A stretch of DNA of 60,776 bases, from NCBI RefSeq assembly GCF_001039355.2, contig NW_019775573.1, positions 241,748 to 302,523 on the forward strand, read 5' to 3'. Position 1 is the stretch's first letter; every line of letters starts with the position of its first letter. The stretch is from Lingula anatina (Eukaryota; Brachiopoda; Lingulata; Lingulida; Lingulidae). The position numbers and the translations under genes are program-made. Of this stretch, positions 11,695 to 25,440 are shown piece by piece. Under the pieces are notes generated by a model, which saw nothing but the letters and a program-made list of their open reading frames with translations, made no database searches and was not told where the DNA came from.

Positions 11695-14600
11695 AGGGGG
11701 GGGGGGACACGTTTACATTAACAGAAGTTAAAAAGATATTTCACTTTCATGAATACAGAACTAATGCAGTACACATAATAATCAAGTGCAAGTCTGCTCT
11801 ACTTTTGGAACACTCTCATTATATTTTCCAGGCAACAGAACAATTAAAACAACTCTATAAAGATCCTAACATTGTGCCAGTTCTTTGTGGAGTCATTGGA
11901 ACATCACAGAACCCACAGGTAAGAAGATTAATTTAGATAATAGACCTTGCATTAAGGTTAACTGAGAAATTAAGCTAAAAATGTGCTGATAGAGCATATT
12001 CAAAACAAGTTGATCTGCAGACTAAGACCGCATTCACAACGAGTTGAGCCATGGCTCTACAAAGTCACAAACTAAATATGGCAGACATACATGAAAGGAA
12101 AACCGCCTAATCTTTTAATAGTCTCTCTGCCTCTCACACGCCTCCCCATGTGTCGTCCCAATGGAGTCGAGATTTAATGACTGTACCCCCACAGGGATGA
12201 TGCATGGGGAGGCGTGTGAGAGGCGGAGAGACTATTAAAAGATCAGGTGTTTTTCCTTTCATGTATGTCCGCCATATTTAGTTCGTGACTTTGTAGAAAC
12301 ATGGCTCAACTCGTTGAGAATGCGGTCTAACAAATTCACGGACTAAATATGGCCGATCCACTTCAAAGCAGACACGCATACATGCTGCTAATCCCCTGAT
12401 GGTTTCCCTGCCTCCATAGCCCTGTCGCTGCTGGGACCCAGCAAATAAATCTCGGAGCCAAGATTCAGTTTATTTAATGGCACATATGGAGAGGGGGAGA
12501 CCTTTAGGGGATTAGGGCAGCTTGCTCTGTAGTGAGTTTGACCATATTTTGTCAGCAGATTACTTAGTCTGCGGATCATCTGCCCTGAATGCACTAATAG
12601 AGGAAAAGTCATCATTTAGAGGGTTATAATAGGGTTGATTTATAGTGTGCCTTGATTTTTTTGCAAATTTTGATACCATCAATAAAAGACTGGTGATTTA
12701 TTCACACCAACATCAAGTGGTTACAGAGCGACTCAAGTGATTACAGATGACGACCAATAATTTTTTTTTTGATTTTTTAAACCAAACGGCGATAGGATAA
12801 TGTTGAAAAAAAGTGAAAGGCTACATTTGCCATTAGGATACCAGCATGGCTGATCACATGATGATATATAAAAATGATAACTTACATTTACTTTGTAACT
12901 GATTTTTATTTTCTTTTTTTTTTTAAATAAAAGCTGTGTTGTGTTTCAGGTAAGGCAGTATGCAGCTGTGTTGCTTAGAAGAAAAATTTCCAAGGCAAGG
13001 CAGTGGAGGACTGTACCAGAAAATGTGAGGCAAAGGTGAGTGGTATATATAAATTTATGATGAAATGTTTTTACAATGTAAAAAATTAATTTCCTTTTTT
13101 TAAATTCTTTTGTGCAAGCAATTATTTTTTTTACAAACTTTAGAAATTGTGTTATTATTAAATAAGGTGTTACTTTCTTCCAGCTTGAGGGATAATCTCC
13201 TCCAGGTGGTGCTGCAGGAGCAAGAGAAGCTGGTGCGGAACTCTGTAGCCCAAGTTGTGGCTGCAGTAGCCAAGCACGATGTTCCTTCTGGGAAGTGGCC
13301 ACAGCTTTTCCAATTCCTCCAGCAGTATACTAAGAGTCAAAATGTGCAAGAAAGAGAGGTATAAATTAAAAAGCAAAAATGTCCATATTGTTCATGATAT
13401 TCAAACTATGTATAAAATACTGAAAAAGATGTGACAGAATTAGTTTTGGTCGTCAAAGCAACAACAAATTATATAATTATTTAGTTCTAAGTATAGTTCA
13501 ATAATAAATCTGGAAAATGAAAAAGATATAAGGCATTTGGTTTTCTTTACCATAAATTACACAATTCCAGTGTTTTTCAGATTTTCAGCTGGTATGCTTG
13601 TCTTGAGTTTAATAGTATCAGTTCACAGATTTTGCCTCATTTCTTTAAATATAACACAGTCAGTGTGTAAACATCTTAATAGTCAGTTCCATTATTTATC
13701 ACATTTTGTGGTATGTTATCTGGTTAGAGGACTGTTTAGTAAAGAAGATTAACTTTTCTGTGCCATGTTTTATGATATGCAAGTCATGTATGGTGAATAT
13801 TATAATTATCAAACAACTTAAATTTCTAGGTGGGCATGTTTGTCCTTAGCACAGTGTCATCTGTGGCACATGAACAGTTGAAACCACATCTGCGTTCCAT
13901 GATGTTGCTGTTCTCTGCAGCTCTGGAGGACAGGGAGTCCAGAACAGTGCCCTTCTTTGCCATTCAGTAAGTGAAAGATCTGTCCCTTGAGAAGCTATTT
14001 TGTTGCTGTGATTTATATATATATCAAAAATGCGCATTTTTTGTTACTTGTTTAATGAATATGATATTTTTTTCTTAATGTATAGTAAACGAATAATGCC
14101 ATAATCCTCCTCCTCAAAAATTATGAATTATACTGAAAAATACTGAAAAATATGGCATTCCCTTCTTCATTACTATAAAAAATTGCATCTTCATAATTCA
14201 GATTCTTGTCACTCTTTTTTGTAATCTTCAGGACAATGACCAATCTTGCCTTCCAAGTTGGTTCTGATGAAGTGGTATGTTGAAATGTCTTCTTATAGGC
14301 ATACAATGCATGTTAGTCCTTCATAAAGTTTAGCATACTTAAATCTTTTCTCCTTATCACAAAGGTGTATCCTATCCAAAACTATAGAGAAATTATGACC
14401 CACTATGTATAAATCTTTCTTCGAGTTTTAAAGTTTTTATTGCTTTGAATGAAATTCAGCAGTCCCTTTCTTCATTATAGCGACTGAAAAATTAGGAACT
14501 TAGAACTCAAAATTGGGTTTATGAATGGTAATTTTGTCAGTAGTTTCAGATATGGTGTATGTTTATAAAAAAGGAAAGTTTTAAGGGACTGATGTGTAAT

Positions 14601-15548
14601 TTTTCAAAAGCATCTCACCAGATGAATATATGTGATATTATGTAAATCACCTAAAGAAGAAATTTAATAAGTTAAATTGATGTGCACCTTTACAAGTAAG
14701 GCATCTTTTAATTCAATACTGAAGTTGAAAATAATATGGTATTATAATTTTATGATATTTTTGCAGCACCAGTTTCAAAACTTGATACCCAAGGTTCTCA
14801 CAGTTGTAAGGCAGCTTATCCAAATTGATGAGGTAAGTGCATGTTGAATAGTGACAAACATGCACACACCACACACACCTACCTACACAAAAAAAACGCA
14901 GACATACATGAACACATGGGCACACACACACACACTAACACATATGCCTGCACACACACACAGACACTGACTCTGGTCATTATCATTTTTTAGTTTTTTA
15001 ATTCAGCATAACTGATCACATTATGGCTTGAATTTTGTTTATCCATAACACACTTTGCAGAATGGATTTTTTGATACATTTGGCAATGAATAAAATTTAT
15101 TACTAACATTCACATTGCCGAACTAGGCTCTTCCTGAACAATTTTTTCCAAACAGGTGAAGTTATTCAAAATCTACTGTTACTATATATAATATTTTTTC
15201 TACTTCTGTCCCAGGCTCAGGCGTGTGAGGCTCTGGAGTTATTTGATGAGCTGGTGGAGTGTGAGGTCACTGTGATGGTGCCCCATGTCAAACTGATGGT
15301 AGACTTCTGTCTGGAGGTGAGGGTACAGGCTGTGTGGAAAATGTTGATAATTTAAACGGATGGTAGACTTCTGTCTGGAGGTGAGGGTACAGGCTGTGTG
15401 GAAAATGTTGATAATTAACCAGACAAGTGCGCTCTGATTGATGCACAATATATGATAATATTATAACAAAGACATTTAGGGTAAGTATACTGATAAACGA
15501 ATGTGACAATGTGCCATTTAGATTTCATTTAGATTTCATTTAGATTTT

Positions 15549-15579
<31 letters not shown>

Positions 15580-18500
15580 TATTATTAAATGAAGTGTTAG
15601 TAGTAATAGGTACCTTAAAAGACTACCCCTTCAACTGAAGTACTAGTACTGCGTATCTTGAACCCTATCTGGATCATAAATCATCCCCTTTAGTTTTATT
15701 AGACCAAAGGGTTATATTTATTGATTTTTGAAATAAAAATATGTATATTGAAAACCTAAATCTTTATGTGATTTGTACATGTTAATATTCTTGGATTTGT
15801 TTTTCTGTCAGGTAGCTGCTAATGAAAAGCTAGGAGACAGCATCAGAATTAAAACATTATCCTTCATCAGCTGGTTGACAAGACTCAAGAAAAAAGTATG
15901 CAAATTACATGCTTATATTTTTAAAAATTCATGTGCAGATAAAAATAACTTTGTCAAATGTTTTAGTATATCAGTTTGTTGAGTAATGGCATTTTGTTTA
16001 AAGTTATTAAAACTGTATTTTGTGCAAATATGGGTTTTATAAGACAAGAGAAGTGAACCATATCTAGACGAAGCCAAATTCCTTGACTGCCAATAGTTTT
16101 TATATTTTTCAAGAATGACAATTATTTAACATTTTGTTTTTAAGTACTGGTTAAAGAAGACTCATTTTGTAATATTGAATTATTTATTTAGGCACTTCTC
16201 AAGCACAAGCTGATCCAGCCCATCTTAAATGTCCTGTTCCCTGTGATGTGTTCTCCCCACCAGGAGGGGAGAGGAGGAGGGGAACACATGGAGGGAGAGG
16301 AGGAGGAGGAAGAAGATGAGGAGGAGGATGAATATGGGAGTGAATCCAGTACACCAAATAAATATGCTGCACAGGTTAGGCATCAGAATGGCAATGGTGG
16401 GGGGATGGGGACTAACAAAAACAAAGAAACCAATAAAATAAGTAAATAAACAAAGAAATGAACAGGTAAACAAAAAAGTAGAAGAAAAAAGGTGAATGGT
16501 GTTTAGACAAATCAATGGAAATAAATCTTGGTTCAGAATTGAACATTGTAATGTTTGATGTACCCTGAAATCCTAGCAGTTTAGAAATGTTTTTGCAGTT
16601 TTTTAAAATTCTATCTTTATTGTCTTACAGGTTATGGATATGATGGCACTACATCTTCCCCCAGAGAAGTTTATTCCAAATGTTGTAAGTATTCTCTGGC
16701 TGAACCAGAAAGAACTGTTTTGTCCCCCCCCCCCCCTTTCATCCACTGTATTAAATTAAGGCAATATATGGCATTTCAGCCATTTAAGGTGCAGTTTCTA
16801 TGGTTTCTTTCTTATTTTTTCCACGAGGACCCCAGTGTGCCTATTAGTCTTTTTTTCCCTTCCTTCACCACCCCATCTCCAGTCTGAGCAAACCATTCAG
16901 CATATGAATTTTGACCTCTCTTTCACATAAGCGCTAAATTAATGATAAGCTTAAGTATTTTCAACACAAAACTTAAGTGAATATTATTTTCATTCATCAC
17001 TACACTGCTAGATGAGGTTTGTAGAACCAGCTCTGCATAGTCAGAACCCCCAGGAGAGGAAAGCTGCTTTCATCACAGTGGCTGTGATAACAGAGGGATG
17101 CTCTGACCACATCAGGAACAAGTAAGATTTACTAAATGATGAAAAATTGTGTTCCATTTCACTGTCAAGCATGATTTAAGCCTAGACTAGTGTTCAGAAA
17201 TTTTTAGAGCTTTAATGATCTTATTATTCTAGGATATAATGTTTTATGAAAGATCAAGATATGAACGAAAGTCCATCTCAGATGGTCAGAAATGTATGTT
17301 TGTACTTTTCATTATTTTTTAAGAAAGAAAGACTTTCCACTGTAGCATAAAGGGTATGTCATTGAATAGTTCAAGCTATTTGCCAACAAAAATGTAAGAT
17401 TGGATATTAAACAAATTTTAAAACTTACATATTTAGTATTTACATGTTTTCTCTAAAATTTCATTTCCATCATTTCAGACTGATGGCTCCACTGTTACAG
17501 AGTGTATGTAAAGGGATCACAGATGACAGCCAGCAGGTGGCCAATGCTGCCATGTTTGCCCTGGGACAGTTCTGTGAATTTCTACAGGTTAGTGGTCATT
17601 TTCAGCAGGTTTGAACTTATTTCAGATGACCATTCCTCTCCCTTCACATCTTTTGTTGTGGGTGTGAAACTTTTGGCAACTGTGTTCCAACCAGTAAAGT
17701 TAAAATTCATGGCACATGAATTAAAGTAAATAACAAGTTTTAGATTGTATGAAGAGAACATGTGGAATGTGGTCTGTGTATTTTTTGAAGCCTACTGTGT
17801 AGTAGCCAAGATAAAATTTTTTATCAGAATCCAGAATAGCTGGGAAAACCAGACATTCCAGAGCTATGAAAATTGTTCTGTTCAACAACGTTTATGAGAT
17901 ATAATAATTAATGGGTATGCTTCAAAATTACACATGCCTGTAATGTTTATAAATTCAAAAAGGCAATTTTATGATTACACCCCTTTTTCACTATTATAAG
18001 TAATGTTAAGTAATATTAATGTGTATTCACAAAATATTGATATGTATGATTAATAAATGATCAATTTTACAGCCAGACATCAGCAAGTATGCCTCGGAAC
18101 TTCTGCCCCTGCTATTTGACTATCTCAACAAGGCAATTAATTCAGCAGACAAAAACCCAGGGGGACTGGTCAAAACTTATTTTGCTTTGGAGACCTTCTG
18201 TGAAAATCTTGGTAAGTTTTTTCATATCAATTTAGAATATAAATGTTGTTTTGTATTAAGATTCGAATGAGATTTAATTTACTCAGGCCAGGTTTTGTTC
18301 CATGTTTTTAAACAATAAACCCATTTTAACATTTGATACCTGCTGTGTCTTATAGCAGGAAAAATGCTTGACATTTGTAATTTTGGATAGTAATTTTAAG
18401 GGCCACGCATGCAGCTGCATTGTTTTACTGGCTCCCTGGGCTATTTAGATTGTTTCAGATTGAACAGATTGAAAAGAACCAGGCATAACTTGCAGAGCAA

Positions 18501-21500
18501 GCTCATCTCATGTATCAAGGATATTAAGTTCTAAACACAACCTTTAAATTCTATGTCTTACCAAATATTCTTCAGGCAAGGATATTCTTCCTTACCTCCC
18601 AGTCCTGATGGAGCGGTTGCTGAGTGTGTTGTCATCTGATGCCTCTTTGAGAATGAAGGAGCTGGCATTCAGTGCAATAGGAGCTGCAGGTTAGGATGCA
18701 TTTTGATATTAATATGAAAAGAATAAAAGAAAACAGGCCAAGATTGACAAGATTGTTCTTTTTGTTTAAAAACTGGGCATGTACAGGAGAAGAGAGGGAC
18801 ACATTCCAACCTTTTTCTGAACTGCTATTCACTTCCCTGAAAAGGATGGCATTGAGGGGAGGTGGCAAGTTAGTTGGACACTTTACATGTACTTTTTTTC
18901 TAAGCTGCCAAATGATTATTTTTGTTGAAAAAAAGTAAACAACCATCTTCATTTCAAAACTTTAAGAATGAAAGTTTTATATGTAATGATAATGAGATTA
19001 GGGATAGCTTAGCACCAGACAAGATGCCGCTTACTGCATGTAAAAACTAAAATTCTTAACTACAATGCTACGTTTATATATTAAACTTTTAGCCAATGCA
19101 GCAGAGGAGCAACTACTGCCATATTTCCCTGCAATCATGGAACAACTGAAACTTTACCTGGCACCCACCGTGTCAGCAGATCAACTCACAGTTCAAGTCC
19201 AGGCTATAGGTAACTGAAGGCAAATCTCTATTGGACTGATTTATTAATTAGTAGATTGTGTTCTTTTACTTATAATGTGAAATGCTGTAGGGAAGACTGA
19301 CAGGTGTCTCCATCTAGTGATCAGTTTTTGAAGAGTGGGAATAATGGCATTGTAAAAGAACATGGTGTTAAATTGATGGAAAATGATGGTGAGGCTTTGT
19401 TAAATTTCTTAATTTTCCTTTAAAATAATACTAATAATAATAATAATAATAATGCACTTTGTTTTTTAATTCAGATACTCTAGGTGCCCTTGCCCGCACA
19501 ATAGGCAAGGAAAATTTTCAGCCTCTAGCAGTGGAGAGCATACAGCTGGGAATTAACCTTCTGGTCAGCACGGCAGACCCAGATCTAAGGAGGTGTGTCT
19601 ATGGTCTGTTTGCCGCCATTGCCTCCTTGGGGAAGACTGATATGGCTCCATACTTACAAACCATTGTATCCCATATGCTTGACTCAGTTAAATCTACAGA
19701 GGGGATTACAGTAAGACCCACAGCTTGTAATATTTCCTTGCTTAAAGCTAAATTTTAAGTTTTTAAAATTTTACAGCTTCAGCTTATACCAAAAAATAAA
19801 AAGTTTCACAAAAATTTTTGGACATAAATTATTTAAGGTTGCAAAGTTTTTAACATAAGTGTTTGATTTTTGACAACATCACATGTTTTGAGAATAAAAG
19901 CAGCTGGCTCTCAAAACAATATTTTACATATTAATAAATGCTTCCTAGATTAGCTTTTATTAAATCTTTTATTTGAAGATATTTCGAAAATTTGTATATT
20001 CCTTATTTACACACACAAGGAAAACAGTTGAATCAAAATGCTATAATATAGTATTATAGCCTTCTTATCAAATTCTGTCTCAGGCTCACTATAACGATGA
20101 GGACAGTGCCTTCCATGTGTTTGAGGATGAAGAGGAAGAAGAGGATGTTGAGGATATTGTTGATGAGGAAGATGAGGATGATGACATAGCTGGGTAAGAT
20201 TATATAATTCAAAAGACTGCTGTATTTAAATTTTTAATTAAATTTTAAATTAACTTTAAATTTCTCCTTCTTTGATCTTTATAGAAGTAAGAAAATAAAG
20301 AGTGCAACATAAAATGCACTTTAAATGAGAGAAGGCTTTAGGTTTAAAAATACTAAGAATGTTAGAGCCTGAAACTCCACTTATTGTTCATGGCTTAGTC
20401 CAAAAGCATCTGGATTGCTGAGAGATTAATGTTTAATTTGAAATGTTCTTCAGATTCAGTGTAGAGAATGCCTACTTGAATGAAAAGGAAGATGCTTGTT
20501 GTTCACTTGGAGAAATAGCAAGTCATACAGGGTGAGTAGAAATATTACACCAATATGAGAAATAGCATGTCATACAGGATGCCTGGGTAAAAAATATTGC
20601 TGAGGAAAGAAACAAGCAAAAATATTTTACAGAAGATTGAGGTGTTAATAGATAAAAATTAATTGAAAGAAATGATGCAATAAAAGCTATAGTTATTGTA
20701 ATTGCATATTTTATCTGCTAGCTAGAAATGAATATAAGATTCCCTGGTAGAAAATATGTTTTAACTACAAGACAGTATAAGAAGAAAGATAATTATATTG
20801 AAATTACATGAAAAAGTTATATATTTTTCTCATAGTTATTTAGTGATCACCTCTGCATACAGAATTCAATATCTTAATCAGTTCATTGATATTTAGCTAT
20901 CTCTTTAATCTTGTATTGGATAAGTCTATCAAGTCTATTTTTCCAAAATTTCACAAATGTACATTTAATTTCAGAGCAGCTTTCATGCCATACTTACAAC
21001 AAAGTTTCCAGGCAGTTACCCAATTGTACGATCACCCAGCACCTAACATCCGTAAAGGCTCTATTATAGCAGTGGGGCACCTGTGCTGCACCCTAGGGGC
21101 AGTTGCCATGGAGAGTGGGGACCAACAAGCGCAACAGGGTTAGTATTATATATGTTTTGAACTGTAAGAGTAGAAGCCAAGTAACATTTCAAGAAGATCT
21201 TTTTATGGTCTCAATACTATGCATAGTATATGATCTACTGGACCAGGTAAAAAATTTGAGCAAATGGAAGTCTATGCTAAATGTTTTTAGTTGGTAATCT
21301 TGCTTTTTTGTTTTCCTCCCAACAAAGTACATGTACAAATTTGATGGCAAAAAGTGTAAATATAGCAAAAAGGGTAGGATTTTGTTTGTTTGTTTTTTTG
21401 TTGTTTTTTTTTGTAATTTCACAAAAAATTAAATTTAAAAATATTTTAAGGTTACTGCAGTTATTTGATTGATTTACATCTAGGCATGATTGAGATGCTA

Positions 21501-24500
21501 TCCACCACTGTCCCTAAACTGATCAGTGTGATTGAGAAAGACTCAGACAGATTTGTTGTCATGGCAGCACTACAAACAATCCAGTCCATGCTGGAGAAAG
21601 TGAAGGCCCCTATTCTACAAGGTCAAGGCCACCTTGAAGGGATTGCTAAATGTGTGAAAGATGTGTTTCAACAGAAGGTAAGCAAGGTGAAGGTGTAGTT
21701 GCCTAGGCTGACAGTTTTCCAAAGTCATTTTAGAAATCAAAGCACCGTTTTCGCATCATAGAATAATTCTGATCACTTGTTTTCTTCTCAAAAACTGAAG
21801 TACCTGAATTAACACATGTGGAAATAATTGATAGCTGATGAATGTGCAAAGCACCTTGATTCTTTAATTTTTTTTTCAGAATCTATAATCTAAATTCATC
21901 ATTGTTTCAATTTGTGCTTGATTTCAGAGTTACAATTTTTGCTTTTTAGAGCTTATGTAAATTTACTAGGCAAGGTTTTTGTGAAATCATTCTTTAATAA
22001 GAAGGTCTGGTGATATCCTAACTAAAGCTAATAATTGTGCCCTGAACCCATTGAGTCATTTTAATCTTGTTTAACATGTACGCCATGACCCTTTTCTTAA
22101 TTTTCAAATGAAAAAATGAAATAATTTCCAGACTGCCTGCCAGGATGAGTCAACTGAAGAAGACACAGAGGATGATGAGGCAGAGTATGATCTGATGTTG
22201 ATAGAACATGCTGGAGATGTTATCTCTCATCTTGCCAAGGCTGCAGGTGGGGCACAGTTTGCCCCCTACATGGCTGGGTTTTTACCTGAACTTTTAAAAA
22301 GATTGGTAAGATTTTATTTTGGTTATCACCATTGAAGGGCTGTGAGGAGAGTTGGAGTTAATTAGACTCTTACTTTGCTAGGAATAAGTAATTCAGTAAT
22401 ATTAGGAAACCAAAGGGGAAAGTTTTTAAGTGGCTTTTTAAATAGCAGTTTGCTTTCTCAGTCCATTTTTTTCAAAATATAAACTTTAAGTCATTTATAT
22501 TTCTGCTTAAAATCTCTGATTTTCAGAAAAAGAACAGCAGCATAGCAGAAAAGTCCTTTGCCATAGGAACCCTGGCAGAGACCACAGAGGCACTGGGTCC
22601 AGCAATTGGTCCATTTGTCCAGCATCTGTACCCAGTGTACATGACTGGGATCAGGGACGAGGATGAGGAAGTGAGGGGGAACGCGGCATTTGCCATTGGG
22701 ATCTTGGTCGCCAACTCTGGAGATGCATTGCTGAGGTGAAAACTTGTCTTGTGTTACATGTACAAATATGAAATAGTTGGGTGGTAAAAATGTTTTTCAA
22801 AGAGACTTGAGGCTCATTCCCAATGAAACTATTGATCTACATGTACACACTAGGTCAATCCAACTTCGCAGGGACTTTCGCTGAATGCAATCAGTTTAAC
22901 AGATTAACACACCTCTTCTTGTTTCTCAGTGCACTCATACAATCATTGACTTTCCTGTATTCCACTCGATGCCAGGAGGCATGTTATTCTGTAAAACTGA
23001 TTGCATTCAGCAAGACTCCCCCCAGAGTTGGTTCGACTTTAGTAGACGCCTTTAGGGAATGAACCTTTAAGATTTTTTTACCTCTGAAGCATGATGTTTC
23101 AACCCTTCACCATCAAAGGGCCTTGATCACATGGCTGACTTGTTGGTGCAAGTTACTGGATGAGTAACAGGGGTGGACAGAAGCCATCTTCTAGAAGACG
23201 GTCAGAATTTTTAAGTATATGGGCATCTTATTTTTTCTGTCGAAAGAGGGTCAAAAATGGAGGATAGATCAACAAAGATAATTTGGGAGACTGTCAGAAA
23301 ATATCTCTGTCATCCATGAGTAAGAAAGTCATCCATGAGTAAGTCCCTGGTCAAGGTTGAATTTGATTGAGTTGTATGCCATGCTATGTTTAATGTTGAC
23401 ACTGTTTGGAGCACATATCAAAAACTAAGATGATGTAAAAAAAAAAAAAATCTAGATTGTCACAAGTTTTAGACAGAAGAATAATGAATAATTTTTTTTT
23501 TTAATTTTGATATTTCATTCAATATTTCATAAACTGCATTTCTTGTATTATTATTTTGTAGCCAATACCCTCATATACTGGAGGTTTTATACAAGACACT
23601 GCAGAAAGAATCTGTTCCCCGCGTCATGGACAACACGTGTGCTGCAGTGTGCAGACTGATATTTGCGAACCCAGAACATGTGCCTTTAGATCAGGTATGA
23701 AGGCATTGCCTCTCTGAAGTTTTAACAGTTTAAAACAGTAATAGTGTGATAATAGATTTTTCTTTTTCTGAGAATGTACCCGAATGCACTACATTTTTTG
23801 ATTTGGTAACACAGTTCTTAATGTTATAGGACATCAACAATTTCAGTTGTGAGAATCTGCACCCCTTGTTTACATTTTGATGTCCAGAGAAAAATTTAAG
23901 TCCTTTTAAAGTCCATATTGCCTTTTAAAATATCCATGAAATTTGTATATTCAAGTTCATTTTAAATGAAATGTATTTGATTCTCACTGGCCTGTTATAT
24001 TTTATTGTATTTACAACATTAATGCAAAACATCAGCCCTTTTGTTGTTATTTTCCAAAAATAATTTTTTATTGTCAATACAAGTTTGTGTATCTCATCTA
24101 ACACCTGGTCCACATTCTGGGTTAGTTTCATGTCATGAGATTTTTTTCTTTGTCAGTAAAATGTATGTTTTTTTTTCTGTATAACCACTATTTTCATATG
24201 GATGGTATATAGAGCTGCTTCTTACTAATTTCTGTCGCAGAGTTGAATTAGCATATTATAAAAAAAGCATAGAGAATTTTTTTAAATTGAATATCATGCT
24301 TTAATGTGTGCAAAATTTATGTTACAGGTTTTGCCAGTTGTCTTGCAGTTTCTACCCCTTAAAGAAGATTTTGAGGAAAATGTTACAGTATTTTCATGTA
24401 TTGGGAAGTTATATGGTGCTTATCAGGACAAAGTAAGATATCTGAAACTTAAAATGGTTTCTGTGAGATCATGATGTTAAAAAGCTATTATTATCTCAGT

Positions 24501-25440
24501 CAAACCCATTGAAACTTGAGAACAGGAAATGGTATCAAGAATTATGTCAAGAAAAGTTTCTATGTTGACATAAGTAAAAGAAAACTTATTTTTTAATCAA
24601 CTAAAATATAGTTAATATCCAGCCTACTAAGAGAATGCAATTGACCAGTATAACACTAGGAGTATGTTATCCACTTGTAATTTCAGATTGTCAATTTTCT
24701 CCCAAAGTTGATCTACATTAGTGCACAAGTCATAGGCACAGAACAAATAAACCAAGGTAAGGGATGCAGAATTCAAATATCTGGGCCAAGAAATCTAGGT
24801 GTGTGTGTGTGTGTGTGTGTTTTCTCTCCTGCTACCACTTCAACCATTGCTGTGCTGGTACACTTTAGAGATTTTGCTCTCTGGACTACCATTTTGTTTT
24901 GAAACAGTGAAATATGTATATTTTAATTGTTTTGTCATGTTGTCTATTGAGAATGTGTAATTTATGTCATAATTATAGTATAAGTCATGAATTTGGATCA
25001 TTTTGAAATAATGGATCATCATTATATTGATTATTATATGATTATATCATCATTATATCATGGATTGTGTTATATTTATGAATGATAGAAAAAAGCATGA
25101 ACCACACCATTTTATTAAAAGACCAAATACTTTTAAGTTTCATAATCTATTTTCTATCCAGATATTGGTTTTATAAAAAAATATGTGCAAATTTAACAAG
25201 ATCAAAAATGGGAGAGGTGCATGTGCACTTATATGTGTTTATATTTAATGAGAGAAAGAAATGAATTGAGATTGCGCACTATTTCAATTATTTATTTGTC
25301 ATCTTCTAGATATTCAGAACCTCTTGGTACAAATGGTTGTAAACATTCAGATGACGCGAGCAGACGTCTTTCAGCAAGCGCTGTCCTCCATGCCTCAGGA
25401 ACTGGCCAATAAACTGCTGACATGTGACCAGGCAACGTGA
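11266..25440 (+). CDS. IPO4: Importin-4 (karyopherin beta family nuclear import receptor)
   Basis: Twenty-seven coding exons with consistent phases: 11266-11331, 11832-11918, 12950-13035, 13184-13358, 13830-13966, 14232-14274, 14767-14832, 15215-15316, 15812-15895, 16192-16374, 16631-16684, 17012-17121, 17479-17587, 18073-18211, 18576-18689, 19093-19209, 19475-19710, 20084-20193, 20454-20531, 20975-21138, 21484-21677, 22132-22305, 22527-22735, 23562-23694, 24328-24432, 24687-24756, 25310-25440. The product is 1091 residues, close to the roughly 1080 of vertebrate importin-4. An importin-beta N-terminal region comes first (ATEQLKQLY, then VRQYAAVLLRRKI), followed by HEAT-type helical repeats throughout. 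There are two acidic loops, one in exon 10 (EEEEEEDEEEDEYG) and one in exon 18 (EDEEEEEDVEDIVDEEDEDD). Family blocks include AAFITVAVITEGC, ANAAMFALGQF and EVRGNAAFAIGIL. It carries histones and ribosomal proteins into the nucleus in a RanGTP-dependent way (family knowledge). The start is the first ATG of the open exon. Confidence 0.96.
11474..11485. promoter_or_regulatory. 12-bp palindrome with E-box, IPO4 intron 1
   Basis: CAACACGTGTTG is a perfect palindrome centred on CACGTG, 143 bp inside intron 1. It is a second E-box near the shared promoter. Binding is not shown by the sequence. Confidence 0.3.
11635..11708 (+). repeat. Compound microsatellite (TC)n(AC)n with G run
   Basis: TC repeats pass into AC repeats, then AGAG and a run of Gs. 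It lies in IPO4 intron 1. Confidence 0.95.
12008..12590. mobile_element. Outer foldback MITE, split by a nested element
   Basis: In IPO4 intron 2, the arm GGACTAAATATGGCCGATCCA (from 12343) through CTAATCCCCTGATGG to about 12418 pairs with the reverse complement of about 12488-12565. The outer end GATCTGCAGACTAA (12012-12025) pairs with the complement of TTAGTCTGCGGATC (12566-12579). The outer left arm is interrupted exactly after TAA at 12025 by the inner element. A central AAATAAATCTCGG block resembles the centres of the two related elements. Confidence 0.7.
12026..12327. mobile_element. Inner foldback MITE with TAA target duplication
   Basis: Arms of about 126 bp (12026-12150 and 12203-12327) are near-perfect inverted repeats around a loop of about 52 bp. 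Ends are GACCGCATTC and GAATGCGGTC. TAA flanks both sides (12023-12025 and 12328-12330), the 3-bp target size of PIF/Harbinger elements. There is no coding capacity, so it is non-autonomous. Superfamily is inferred only from the target duplication. Confidence 0.8.
15295..15416 (+). repeat. Tandem duplication across the exon 8 splice donor of IPO4
   Basis: A 58-bp segment at 15295-15352 recurs at 15359-15416 (period 64). It contains the last 22 bases of exon 8, the GTGAGG donor and the start of the intron. The second donor would add 64 nt and break the frame, so only the first is compatible with importin-4. Confidence 0.9.
22810..23066. mobile_element. Foldback MITE in IPO4 intron 23
   Basis: The ends AGGCTCATTCCC (22810) and GGGAATGAACCT (to 23066) are inverted repeats. 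A longer inner pair, about 22858-22902 and 22988-23031, shares CTGAATGCAATCAGTTT in inverse orientation. Nothing is encoded. I could not fix a clear target-site duplication. Confidence 0.65.

Noticed and set aside
16225-16515. Minus-strand frame opposite IPO4 exon 10
   Set aside because: It is the antisense shadow of the Glu-rich acidic loop of importin-4.
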